This document shows positions 13,501 to 27,800 of a stretch of DNA of 64,000 bases, in pieces. Source of the stretch: Owenia fusiformis. Its lineage: Eukaryota; Annelida; Polychaeta; Sabellida; Oweniidae. Both the position numbers and the translations under genes were made by a program. Within the stretch, counting starts at the first letter, position 1, and each line of letters starts with the position of its first letter. The stretch lies in contig CAIIXF020000302.1 of assembly GCA_903813345.2 (NCBI GenBank), positions 26,001 to 90,000 of the forward strand, given 5' to 3'. A model generated the notes under the pieces. That model saw only the letters and a program-made list of their open reading frames with translations. It did no database searches and was not told the DNA's origin.

Positions 13501-15777
13501 TCATATGCATGTTGCCCATTTTAGTTGTCATTTCTCTTGAGAAACGCCAGGCCCGTAAGACACTTTTCCCCAAGGGGGGGTGCGGTTTTTAGCTAACTAA
13601 AGAGAATATAAAATTATCAGTTTTTTTGCCGCGTAAATCAAATCGCGTAAGGCAGAGGGGGGGGGTCAGTTACTCCCTATATTGGTTTGGAATTAGCAAA
13701 TGCAACTTCCAAACGTTCCAATTGTTTTGTGGGGGGTGTGAGGAGTAGTCCACTCCCCCTAGAAAATTTTACAGTTTTGAGATGCTATTTGGTGCTTTCT
13801 GGGCACTTTCAAAGTGTAAGTTTCTAAGTAGTACGCCACCACCACAAGAATAAGAGTTGAGTGAATAATTCAGGGGCGTCTGGGGGTTCTCCCCCAGGTA
13901 AATTTTGAAATTTGCTTGTATTTGGAGCGAATTTGCAACCATCTGGTACGTCTGTGCGTTATGAGTCAATAAGAAAAATGTGAATTTTTTTTCAAATTCT
14001 TTTGGGGGTGTCAAAGAGGATGAGAGGGTAAAGTGGGGTGGGGTGCCAGTAGGGGAGCAAGGGGTTGTCCCCCAGAAACATTGACCATATCAAGGTGCTA
14101 TTTGATGATGTCTGGGCACTTAAAAAATGTCTGAGACAATACATGAAATTCAGAATATTTATTTTGTTTTGTGGGTGATGTGAGGGGTGGCTAACTCTCC
14201 TAGAAAATTTCACAATTTATAGATGATATTTAGTGCTTCTGGGCACTTTTAAAGGTATTAGTCAATAAAAACATTGAAAAACAATCACAATTTTTTTCAA
14301 ATTTTGGGGGTGTCAAAGGGGGGGGGGGAGGGTTGCCAGAGGGGGAGGTGGGACTGGGGTGCAAGAGGGGGAGCAAGTGTTTGTCCCCCATATCAAAATT
14401 TACAATATCAAGGTGCTATTCGATGAAGTTTGGGCACTTTAAAAGTGTCTGTGCCTAAAAGCGCAGATTTCCCAAGAACATTTTACAATTTTAAGATGCT
14501 ATTTGGTGCTTTCTGGGCACTTTCAAAATGTATGAGTCAATAAAAAAAATTGAAAAATCTCAATTCTATTTTTTTTGGGGGGGGGGACTGCCAGAGGGGG
14601 AGGTGGAGTGGGGATGCCAGAGGGCGAGTAAGTGTTAGTCTTCCAGAATCATTAACTTTATCAAGGAGCTATTTGATGATGTCTGGGCAATTTAAAAGTG
14701 TCTGAGACAATACATAAAACAAATTCAGAACTTTTCCATTGTTTTGTTTGGGGTGTGAGGGGTGGCCCACTCCCCCTAGAAAATGTTACAATTTTAAGAT
14801 GCTATTTGGTGCTTTCTGGGCACTTTCAAAATGTATGAGTCAATAAAAAAAATTGAAAAATCTCAATTTTATTTTTTTTTGGGGGGGGGGGGCTGCCAGA
14901 GGGGGAGGTGGAGTGGGGATGCCAGAGGGCGAGTAAGTGTTAGTCTTCCAGAATCATTAACTTTATCAAGGAGCTATTTGGTGCTTTCTGGGCATTTTCA
15001 AATTGTATGAGTCAATTAAAGAATTTGAGAAAATCACAATTTTTATTTTTTTTTGGGGGGGGCAACGCGGGTGTGGGCGCCAGAAGGGGGGGGGGGGGTA
15101 TGCAAGAGCAAGATGCAAGAGGGGGAGCAAGTCCCCCAGAAACACTAACTATATCAAGGAGCTATTTGATGATGTCTGGGCACTTTAAAAGTATCTGAGA
15201 CAAAACACTAAAATAAATTTAGAACTTTTCCATTGTTTTGTGGGGGGTGTGAGGGGTGGCCAATACCCCTAGAAAATTTTACAATTTTAATATGCTATTT
15301 GGCGCTTTCTGGGTACTTTCAAAGTGTATGAGTCAATGAAAAAAAATTACAAGTTTTTTCAAATTTTTTTTTTCAAATTTATTTTGGGGGGTAACAAAGG
15401 GGGGTGCGGTCGCACCCATCGCACCCCCCCATCTGACGGCCCTGAACGCATACATAATATCAGGAACAATATGGTCCTCCGCCTCGGGATCACCGCTGGG
15501 ACCCCGGGACTAGGACCTGCCATTGGATGAATACAAACTTGCACTTTCTCTGTATACGCTCATGTTAATGCAGATACATATATCCCTACATTATCTTTTT
15601 ATTGTAAAGAAAACACGAGTGCATTTAGAACATAATCTTTGTAAACACCAATTAAACATATAAATTATATATGGTGGATGAAAAGAACAAACAAACTTAT
15701 GTTATCGGGATTGAGAACAAACATGGGCTTAAAACATCCTCAATGACTAATGACTAACTTTGTAAATATGGAGAATA

Positions 15778-15860
<83 letters not shown>

Positions 15861-18800
15861 GGGAGGGGTTTAACAATATAGTGGTTTTAGTTTATTTCTA
15901 AGTTCACTCATATGAAACAATCAACCCCCCCCCCCACTTAAAAATCACACGAACAGTGACATATAAAAATACAAAATCCACCCTTCAAGATCGGACTTCA
16001 TATCTATCGCAGCTATGAAAAGAATTGAAACGTGTACTCGAAATTATACACTCAGTTAATTAGCATTTGCTTTGTCTAGATTATTGATCAAAGAAAAGTT
16101 CATGGGAATCTCTGAAACAACTCTTACTTTAATTGATTGGGAAGAAGAGGGAAGGGGGAATGGTCACACCTTTTAGGCTTCATGAATTTGTTCTTTACTT
16201 GATGTATTAAAATCAAAATGTACATCTTTTAAAAGTGTACATGTATTAGGTATATAGAGAGTATCATAGAGTTGATCATAGAGTAAGTTACCAGTTATAG
16301 CCTTGACGTGTACATAGTATGTAGCAGCAGCAACAGCATCAGTTTGGTTTAGGGTTGAACTGAAGAATTGTGTATCTTCTAATTCAAGGTCTGCCCAAAC
16401 AATGTCGTACATCTTCATCAGTTCGTTACAGTTTTCATTACAGAACAGGCTATCACACGCAGCATTGCACGATAGACATGTTTTGATCACCTAAATCAAT
16501 GTATATTAGAAGTCACCAAGTGTGCTGAGATGATTATAATGGAGATTTTACCATACTTTATATTGTGGAACGTTTCTGTCATCAACGTTTAAATCACATT
16601 TCCTGCAAAATGGACTCATTTCTTATTTCGAAAAAGTGTACCGAGAATAATAGAGGGACGTTAATTGTTATACCTGTTTAAATGGCACCACATCGGTCTC
16701 ATTCTTGCTAGTGCCTAGTCCCATACTAAATGAAACTATGCCTGTCCCCGTATTTTGGAAAGGTTTTCCATAGTTACAGTAGGTTCCCTTATCCAGTGGC
16801 AAACTACGACGTGTATACAACATGTATATTTAATTTATATATAATAATATAATCTATTCAACTGTCATATTTCATATCAGAAAATAATTATAGTATCTTG
16901 ATTTTGCTTAAATCTACAAATCTATGTCTTAAATTGATAAAGATTTAAAATCTCTTTTGCTTTTTGCAGTTATTACCTGATTTTCTTAACAGAAGCGAAT
17001 ACATATGGGCGGTTGAATGGATCATATGATACCGGATAAAACAAATGCTTATTTCTAACTGCCAGGCTTAGCAGACATTGTGCTTCAAAGCTTGGAATTT
17101 GGTACATCATTGCTATCACTTTTCCGTCAGCTGAGAACTCGATCAAGTTCGCCTCCTATAATGGAATATATTATACAAATATTCGAGGAACAAATATTGG
17201 GCGAGGCGTAGGGCTAATGCACCATTCAAAAGTTTGCGTGAGACCCCACCCCCACGCCAGAAGCACTCGTTGCCATAAGTCGCGCCCTCAAAACCCGGGT
17301 TTACCGTCATCCAAATCCGCCTTTGCAAAAATGTTAACGGTCCATAATTAGAGTCGTTCGTGTTATTTTCGGGAGTTTTCAAACCTGGATTTAATTTATT
17401 TTATTAGAAGGGTTCTTCGTTATCAATTGTAATATCGTAAGATTTTGACCAAGACTGACACAACAGAAATTGTCAACACTGGAGAATGGTATAGTAATAG
17501 CTCGGAATTGTATTTAAATCAAATATTATCCATATTTATGAATAAAAATAAATGTGTTTCAAGTTCCTCATCTCTACTGGACAATTTTTCCTTGCTTTAG
17601 TAGCCGTTGTACTGATATATTGGAGAGGTTATTAGCTTTGCATATATAATCGAAACTGAACCTGTACGTATCATATCATATCATATCATATCATATACAA
17701 ATTCGTGTAGCCTTCTCATATAAATAGCCGTTCAAATCCAGTGTTTGTTTAGACTACACCATAGCGTGTAATGATTCTATAGTATGTCATTGATGCGGTT
17801 TTATAGCTGGTTTTCTAATACATATTTTAAACGAGCTCGTTTCGTAAGATTTTTGGCGCTAAATCATGCATGACATACATCATCGTGTTCAGCAAGAATT
17901 CAACTGTGCATCGAAATCAAAATTGACAGCATAGTGTTCAATAGACACGAGTAAAATGGTTCCCGTTGACCCAACGTCAAATTTCAAATCTCCCGTTCTA
18001 AACCCGAAACTCTGAGGCTGAAAGAGTATCTGAAGTAGACTAAGCGCGCATAAAACTATGAGCGCTCGATACATTCCTTTGTTAATTTTTGTACTTTGCG
18101 TTCACGGTTACGTTATGAAAAACATCGTTAGCTTAACCTCTCCATTATCTAAAGAACGAACGAATATTAAGGGGTCTTCTAGCTTTGCACATTTTAGACC
18201 AATCATAATACATACCTTTTTCTAATATGTTTAACATCTTGGTAGATACAAAATAACACGTATAAAATTCTAATATAACGAACTTTTATATTTCGTGGCC
18301 TCATTGAACACTTATTTCGTTTGGAATGGCCTTAAACCCTAGTCAGCGAAACACACATTTAAATAAGGGATTGGCGCACCCGGGTCTGACTGTAAACCTC
18401 CTGTTTACTGTCGTATGAATTATGAAAGTAGTTTCGCATAGTTGTCAACGGAAACAAACAGTGAACCCTGCTTTCCCGAACCCGGGTTTCCAGGATTTGC
18501 CTCGCATGCCTTCGACTCTTTCTCCCCCACGCGGGGAGGGTAAGGAATTTGATACACATTATTGCCCCCAGGGGTGGGAATTTGACGAAGATTGTCGTCC
18601 CGGGGGTGTGGAATTTGATTTGCATGTGCCCGGGAATGGGGACTTTTGAGTGAATCTGTTTCGTCCAGTATACATTTTAGGATTCTCGGAATTTGCAAAT
18701 GATCGGTAAATTCAGTGAACTAAAGATGGCTTTGTATAAAAAACCTCCTACCTCATACCTACCTACCCACCTACGTAGGACATGATACAGTCATTGAAGG

Positions 18801-21800
18801 GTTCAATTTTAAAGATTTTTAAATCTCAAAATAGCTCTAATTATTAACATTTCTACAATTCCGGCTTTATTTTATGACTAGACGGATGACAGATCCATAA
18901 ATAAAGGCATATGGGTGCATTGTAATGTGTGATGACCATAGGGCGCCCCAGGGGAATAACTAACTAACGACCGCGAGCAGGTCCAACAAGCCAGATAAAG
19001 AAATTGAAAGAAAGTGTGCTAAATTCGATGCCCCGAGTGGGAATCGAACCCAGCTTGGCTGTAGTAGCAACTTGCTGTCAAGGGTCGTTACAAATGCATC
19101 TATAATTCATCATAAACTAAGATTTAATAAACTAGTTACTCATCTACACGTTGGGTATAGTTTCTGGGGTGGAATCGACGTGAATAACCGCTGGAGAGAG
19201 AGGGATTCTAGAATACTGAGCAGTGTCTTAATTATTGGTTGTCACGCTTGTTTTCGCCTTCTCTTCGGAAAAAAGCACTTTCGCGTTCTACTTATATTTG
19301 TAAGCTCGCCATAATTTAATTGATTTAATATAGATGATTAATTCAATTTAAAATTGATTTTTGAAAAATTGTACGTTCGAATTTTTTTTAATTAAATTTA
19401 ATTTGATATAGATGAATAAAACGGATGGAGGTTTAAGGCGCAGAAATGCAAACACCCACAAGTAAATATCTACTATTTTAGCTCGAAATATGGTAAGTTC
19501 AGGGTAAAACTGGTGTTTATCCTTTATAAAACAGTCGCACAGTAGATTGAGTAAGTAAAATTAAATGTAATAAAATTAATCGAGCTAGCAAGATGTTAGA
19601 GCAGCTACCTTAACTGAGTGTGCCTTATCTGCGATTTCAGAATTCAGAAAATTATATCATTGGAATAACTTTTACAACATATTACGAGCATATAGTAATG
19701 TACCTTGTTTAATATGATAGCGTACGTATGGAAGGCCTCTGATGGATCAAATGCCAACGGAATAACTTCGAATATGGGTTGTCTGTAATCATGCAGCCAT
19801 TTACACCACACGACAATATAACTAGTATTGATGAACAATGCTGTAATTGTAATGAAATTTATATATAATAATAAAATATAATTATGTCATCTAAATATGC
19901 CTCAAGAATGTGTCAACACATGAACTTAAACGGTTGTCCAATTCAAAACACCCCGGCATAGGCCAAGGCACACGCATTGCATTATGAAGTAGTATTCAGA
20001 ACGATTGCTATGTACCACTGATAGGGGGAATGTCAGTACTCTAAACCAGTCAATATGGTACAACGAAAATGGGACTTCTGCGCATGTTAAAATTTTTCGT
20101 CAAAACTCAACTTTTGTTCAAGTTGATACGATTGACTTTCGAACTAGAGACTTACCTCATTCGAAAGATCATAGAAGACTTTATCTACACTGAAAATCTT
20201 AGATCCCAGCATAATAGAATACGCCGTAAGTCCGCTTTTTGATTTATTGAAGTGAGTTTCGTAGATCGTCAGATTTCTCCGACTAATAGTACAATAATGT
20301 CATATCTAAGGGCAATATAGTGATATATTGGACCGAGGGCCGAAGGCCCAAGGTCCAATATTTCACTATATTGCTCGCAGAAATGACGTTATTAGTATTA
20401 TTACCACCGTTAACGACCAGAACTGAACCAGCAAGAAAATCTTACGCATTGAACGATATCTAATTTCCCGGGGAAAATTGCCGGTCCAGAATATATTCTA
20501 GACCGGTCCATATGGACCACCACTATGACGTAACACATTTCTCAGGTCGATATAGTAAAATAAATGCCTTCTAAACTAGCACTAAAACCCCAAGAACTGG
20601 CCCGGCAAGGTGGTAATGATATCGGGTTATCTCAAATTGGTTCGTTTATGAATACGAATTGCTTTATCCTTGTTAGGCGCATGCGCAAAATTGTTATTTA
20701 TTTGAAATTATACACGTGATTGGTTGATGATCTTTCTACTGAGCATGCGCGAAGTCTGATGGACATTTATGATGAAGATATGTAGCAAACATTACTAGCT
20801 CTCGAACGAAATTCCAAGATTCAGATCATTTCGCTATGTTTGCTAAGCGTGTATACGTGAATGACAAGCTGTTTTGAGGTACGTGTTTTAGACACAACAT
20901 TGATTTAGCTTGACATTGAGGTGCACATTCGCACTTTTGAGCATGTTAATACAAGTTTTTGTATCCTTAGCAGGAGACGGGTTTTCGAAAGATCTGTTAT
21001 CTATTATTAAATTCCTTCGATTATCGTATGGATAATTTCTGCTGACATTTCAACACCACAGCACATAGAATTACGATGCAGATTGATAATAAAACACACA
21101 ACAACCACTAAATTCCACTTGTAATTTCACAGGAGGTAAAAACACTGCACACTGCCTAGATTTTTTGGAAGGGTTGTAAGACATCGGATTGGTCGCCATA
21201 TTTGAAATGAAAATATCACGAAATAGAGCTTTGAGCATGTCATAACGTACAGATCGACTGAAACCACGTACCGCAAAACAGAATGGGCCACGCGGTGAAA
21301 CCAGTTACGAAATAATCTACACAAAGAACTATATTACTGTAAAATGCTAAATACTACCTGGATGAAGCTGGAATCCACACGAATTTTGTGATGCTGACAC
21401 ATTGGATGGACCATTATAGCTATCACCTTCCAATGGGAAGTAATATGTATCCACATTCACTCGACCATCCCATTTGGACTCAGTGGACTGGGAATCATTA
21501 GCTGTTAAGGGGAACAAATTATTATAACAAAAATAGTATTCCTAGCTAGGATGTGAATTTACAAATAGATGTTTCAACAATTTGTATATAATGCACGTTG
21601 TCTCAATTCATATTGAACAGACATACATGTTTATCATATATATGTTTAAATGACTTAACGATTGAGAATAGAATACATAACATACCAACTTTGATATGGT
21701 CGGATATGTTTATATCAAAGTCAGCAAACAGGCCAGATGGGCCTTCACTTATCACTACACTGGTTACCCCATACATGTCACAACTAGCAGCTTTTATTTC

Positions 21801-24800
21801 AAACTAAAATATAGAAAAAATGCCAATCAATGTTAAATTAATAACCTAGATAATCTTATAACAGTTCAACGACGTTACGAAAATAGAAGATGATTGACAA
21901 CATCGGTGAACAAAATGTATTGTGGAAAACGTAATATTAATTTGTTTCAAAGTAACTATATTGTCCCAGTGTTCAAAGACCTTTTCCTCAGATGAACTTC
22001 TGTTTTATTTGTTTCCGTCAAATCATCATCACTGCCTGATTGAAACATTTATTGGTCACTATTTAAAAGAAAGAAAACGAGTTAGAGTCAAAACAGGTGT
22101 GTGGAAGAGGTAAGGTTAACTGTCAACTTTTTCACATATTAATATCTACAAAGTACCTTATATTTCCCAGACGTCCCATATATCTCCTTGTCAACTGCCC
22201 CTGCTAACATCCTAGTTGTTTTAACATCGGGAAGCATTCTTAACTCAATAATACCACGTTCATTCCTCGACTATAAAGGGCAACAAAACAGGGAACAATC
22301 TTATTCGAACCATGTCATCAACATTGTGGATAAAAAGCAACTTAAACTGCCAACCACGCAAACATGATTGTACATGTGAGCTTCATTTAGCTAATTTGGA
22401 TGTGTTTTTATAATTTCAGTATTTATTATGATATATTATTATTCCATTTGAGTTTGTTATCTTTCATAAGTAGTATTCCGACTACCGCAAATACTGACCT
22501 GGTATTTTTCATAAATAACATTTCCTTCGACGCCCAAGATACCAACGTGATGTACTGGATTCCAAGATGACATTGTTAAATCTACCAAACTCTCAGGACA
22601 TGCATCCACGTCTCCCGATGCTTTTAGTTGATGTAGGAATGAAGCTGCAAGAAATTGATAACAACTTCATGTCATATAATTATTTAAAAATTATATATAT
22701 TCATCAAATCTTTACCATTTTTGGATTATAAACATTATAATTAAAAACCATTAACATATCAATATCGTTACAATATGTATGATATTTTTCATCATTATGT
22801 CGTTGTTCGAAGTGTACTTATAGCTCTACAAATGTATTTTTAAATTAAACACAAAATTCGTTTAGTGGACCCACCACTTATACGTGTTGTTGAGGCTTGA
22901 TACTCGACATCTGAAGTGAAACCAGTGCCATCTCTAACATCTCCTGGTAGCGGGGGAATCTTGTCTAACAAGATTGGTGCTGTGTAGTTGCCAAATGTAA
23001 GACCGGCACAATTGATTGCCTCAAAATATATAAAGTACGGTCTGTCTTCCTGAAAGAATTGTGAAGTGAATTGCTAAATTGCCATTGCTTTCATTGAAGG
23101 AATATAATACGAGGGGTGATCAGGAATTTCTGGACCGTTGGCACTATTTTTGCCATTTTTTATCCTTTCTTAGTGTTTTTTCACTCACCCAAATATATAG
23201 GATCTCACCATGAAGATTTTATTGTTCTATGACATCATTATCCTATTATTTTTGTTACCGATGGTAACTGGTGACGCGACAAGGTGGAGCTCAGAAAAAT
23301 ACCAAATTTGAAAAATCTACAGTAATTTTATATGGTGTTATGACACTGTATTCATTGCTTAATATGTGACATACTGTATAGGTTGTATTAATCATAAAGT
23401 ATATTCATTAATGTTCATAGTAACTATTATTATTCTTCCATCAATTCTTATCCTTCAAAGTAGTTACCAGCACTTTGTAGGCATTTGTTATACCTTTTCA
23501 CCCAGTCCTGAAAGACATGATAAGACCATCTTTGCCTACTTTGTAACATTGCTGTGTGAATTCCTGAATGGTCTCATTAGTGTCCTCAAAGTGGATACCT
23601 CATAATTTGTTATTCACTGATGGGAAAACTAAGATAGAAATCACACCCAGCTAATTCTGGGGGATACGGTGTGTGTGGTACACGGCCACAACCGATGGAA
23701 ACAATCACATTTTGTAGGCAAATATGGTCTGTATCACATCTTTCAGGACTGGGTGAAAAGGCATAACAAATGCGTACAAAATGCTGGTAACTACATGTAC
23801 TTTGAAGGATTAGAATTGATGGAAGAATAATAATAGTTACTATATGAACATTAATGAATAAACTTCATGATATAATGCAACCTATTACAGTATGTCATAC
23901 ATTCAGTGATGAATACAGTGTCCAAACATCATGTAAAACTACTGTTGATTTTTCAAATTTGTTATTTTTTCTGAGCTCCACCTTGTCGCATCACAGGTTA
24001 CCATGGTAACAAAAATAAAAGGATAATGATGTCATAGAACAGTGAAATCTTCATGGTGCGATCCTATATATTTGGGTTATATTGTGTGAAAAAGTCATCA
24101 AGAAAGGATAAAAATGGCAAAAATAGAGCCAACGGTCCAGAAATTCCTGATCACCCTTCGTAAATTAATATACGTATGGTGGGTAGTATACAATTCCAGA
24201 GGTTATGTATAGAACCTTCCTGCACATCACATGGGCTGTTCCATAACAGTTTTTGGTCTTTCCGTTTTGCTCTCATGCATACATGTTCACCAGTGGTGTA
24301 ATGTAATTGATCGGAATCAAAGACAAGTAGTCATTTGTAAGTCCATGTCATGCAATTATGCAGAAAAACTCGAAATGCATACCTTTAGATACAGCTGATA
24401 GAAGGTATAGCTTGTTGTATTTGGTTTCAAAATTACAACATCTGTTACCGCAGTAGACGGTGTTCGCATGTCTCCGAAACCGCATACATTTCCTTCAAAT
24501 AATGTCAGTCTGTAGCTTTCTATTTGGGAATCAGGATCTGTGTAATGTTGCCATGACGCTGTTAGTCTATCAGACTGATCGGCAAACATAACGCCCTGAA
24601 GTATGAAATAATTTGATTCAGTCTAATTGTTCCATTGCATATAATTTTCAAATGGCGAAGTGTTGGAACATACCCTGTAAGTGAAAGTAAAGTAAAGTAA
24701 AGTAATATAAGGTCATTTTAATAAGACAAAACAAGGTACTGCCTTAAATAAATCTATGCTTACACTATCCTTATATCCTTATATTTTCATTAGGTAATTT

Positions 24801-27800
24801 GTTCCAGCGGAACCTAATGCCATGTGTACGTAGGTTGGACTAAATAATGTTATGACCTTTTTTCATTGCTAGGTTTTTCAATTTTAAAATAATGTTTAAA
24901 AATATATAAGGGAAACCCAGATGGTTTACAACTTATAACGTATATTTATACTTATAAGAAGACGTACAAGGTGTTTCATAATGTGGGAATTTCGTCAGGA
25001 AAGATCTTCTCGGACTGTAATAAATAAAGGTCAAAGGGATGCCTTTTGTACTTTTTGATTGGATACTGTTCCTACTCAGCCGATTAATTTAGAAAATGCT
25101 TGCGGTCAATTGTTCCACACACATGTAGGTAAAGCTTTATACGTAGATCCAACTGTATACGTTTATCATCTACGTGTATATACAATTTTGTAAGTTCATT
25201 GAACTTATACTGATCATGAAAACTTTGAAATAATCAACTTGTTTATGTAATGACTCACTTGAAAGGATCATGACTCACTTTAAAGGATCGTGTTTAGAAT
25301 ACACTACAACTACTAGAACACGGAAGCAAGCATTTAATTATGATGTACATAATCTACACGTGCAGATGACAGTGCATTCACAGTCTCTGGTTGATGGAGC
25401 TTTTCTGTATCGGGAATAGTTATGTTCCATTAAGTACAATTTAAAATTGATTTTAGTAAATATAATAGTTCGACATGACCCTTTAAACTATACGTATACG
25501 TATAAGTTGTACTTTCACTTATGTGCGAAATCTCTCTAATATGATTTTATGATTTCCTTTTGTATTAAATTCATTGGGGTGAGAATTTTCATTTTTATTA
25601 CCGCAAATGATGTTGCATTTGAGAAAGAATCAATGAATTTACAAAAAGAATCAATGGATTTACAAAAATGATTCCTGTATCTCTCTTTATGGGAACATTG
25701 TCATTAACTACATCTTTATATCTTTGAATAATGGTTCTACCTCGGATGATTAATGTTAAACTCATCCAAAGAATAGTGTCTAAACTCTAAAGTGGGAATA
25801 TTTCAGTATTCGCTTCATGGTACATAGTCGTCCGTAAATATGAACATACCAGCTCGTTTGGAGGACCAACTATGATATCTCCAGATATAGGAGGTGTTAT
25901 ATCAACTAATATCTCCTTGGTTACCATAGAGCAGATTGAGGATTCATCAGTTGCCATGACAACAACCAGGTAAGTGTTACCATGCAGCATTCTCAAATTA
26001 CTTCGTTCAGCATAAGAATCTTTCAAAACATTCACCATTGGTTGAACATCAAATGCGTCTAGAAATTTGGAGTTCTCAGTAACCCTATGCTCAAACAATT
26101 GCTGAAAATAAAATGAAACATTAAGAGGTATATCAAAATATTGTCTCTATTCGTGATGCTGAATCATACTCATACTTAGTTTTTGAAAATGATTTAATAA
26201 TCCTACTTTGGCAGCATTTTGATTTAAAGATTCAACAATTGTCTGGGAGCAGACATGAAGTCCACGCCCACCATATTGATTTATATATAAATCTTTCTGC
26301 ATTAACAACAAAATCTTAACAAATCATTAGCCTCTATTTCTCTCTTTCCTAATAAGGACAATATGCATTTCTCATATACCTACTTAGGAAGGTTTTGAGT
26401 GGCTATTTATAACTGAAAATAGGTTAATACATACCAGGGTCAATGTGATGATTTTTATTTATGCGTTTTAACTAGCAAAGGCCAGGCTCAAAATATGTAA
26501 ATGTAGATAAAAAGATCACCTTACAAGAATTTAGCACAAATGTTTCTGTTTGGATTTCATTTTATTTTAGTAATTTAATATTGTGCAATATCGTTGTCTG
26601 TGTAAACAGGAAAAAATGTAGTTGATTAAATTCACACTGTGTCCTATATTCTAGAATTTAAATTTGATCTCACGCTTCCTTTATTCCCGCCTTCCCGCCA
26701 TCACACATATACAGGGCGTCCACAAAAAATATACCCAACTTCAAAGCTAGGATACTAGAATTCTGAGCAATTTTTTAAAAATACGAAGGTAGCAGTTAAA
26801 GGCCCTGTTTGTCCTCCTTCCAATGGTACCTAGATCATTATGTAACTGTCATGGATGACTGAGCAATCATGACTAAAATCAGCACTGTGCCAAGTTAGCA
26901 TTCGAGTAGGTTGACACAGTGAATGTTTTTTAGTGTTAAAAACATTATTAATGTTCAAATTGATACTTGTTTTATGTTCTTCACACTTTTGCATAATTTT
27001 GCATAACTTTTAGTTAGTACCTCCCTCTCGAGAAATTGAAATCAAAGAGCCTCTTGAACAACAATGAAACTTCTACTTGATGATAGGCAGCTTTGAAGTC
27101 AATTATATTCCCATGTTAAGTCAACAACCTTTTCTGAAATCGTCATTTTCCTAGAAGAACTCGAGTTTATTGAGTCTAAACAAGTACATTCATGTGGGAC
27201 AGTATTGCTAGAATCCATTTCAATATAAAAAATAGGGGTTCCATAAACAGTACATGGGACTTGCTTTTAGAACTTTTTTGTTGGTTTTTGCTGCTCAGGT
27301 GTCAGTTGAACCACTATTTTAGAATAAGTTCAGCTTTTTGCTAAACCTTTTTTCATACGAGAGTTACTCAGTCCCAAGTCCAATTCAATATGGAAAGCCT
27401 GTCATCTAACTTAATGTAACAGAAAAAAGAATACTAAGCCAATTACACACCAATTGCCACACAGGCAGGTAATTTGGCATAGTGCTAATTTTACCACCTC
27501 TCATAGTGGTCAAGATTGCTCAGTTATACATGACAGTTACACAATGATCTTGGTATCATTTAATGGAGAATAAATCAGGCTTTTTACTACTACTTTTATA
27601 TTTTATAAAAACTGCCTAGGATTCTAGTAGTTTGGATTTGAAGTTGGGTATACTTTTTTGTGGACGCCCTGTATTTCATCACTTACTAATTGTTGGCACC
27701 TCAGACCTTCCACTGCAGAGAGGTTAGAAGAGATACCCCACTGGTAGAACATTACGGGTAAACCAAACTCAAATCCGTCCCAGGAAAATGATATGTCCGA

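Larger units (their letters stand above)
17156..19703. other. Intron with low-copy repeats, no exon
   Basis: A (TCATA)5 microsatellite lies at 17671-17697. A GC-rich block at 18470-18640 has repeated CCCCCAGGGGTGGGAATTTGA-like words in both orientations. At 19030-19056 the minus strand reads GGTTCGATTCCCACTCGGGG, a perfect-looking tRNA B-box/T-arm, but no A-box half or acceptor pairing precedes it. I take that as a SINE or tRNA relic, not a tRNA gene. Confidence 0.5.

Noticed and set aside
19030-19056. tRNA-like T-arm on the minus strand (GGTTCGATTCCCACTCGGGG)
   Set aside because: No A-box half, anticodon arm or complementary acceptor strand precedes it within tRNA distance. At most it is a tRNA-derived repeat relic.
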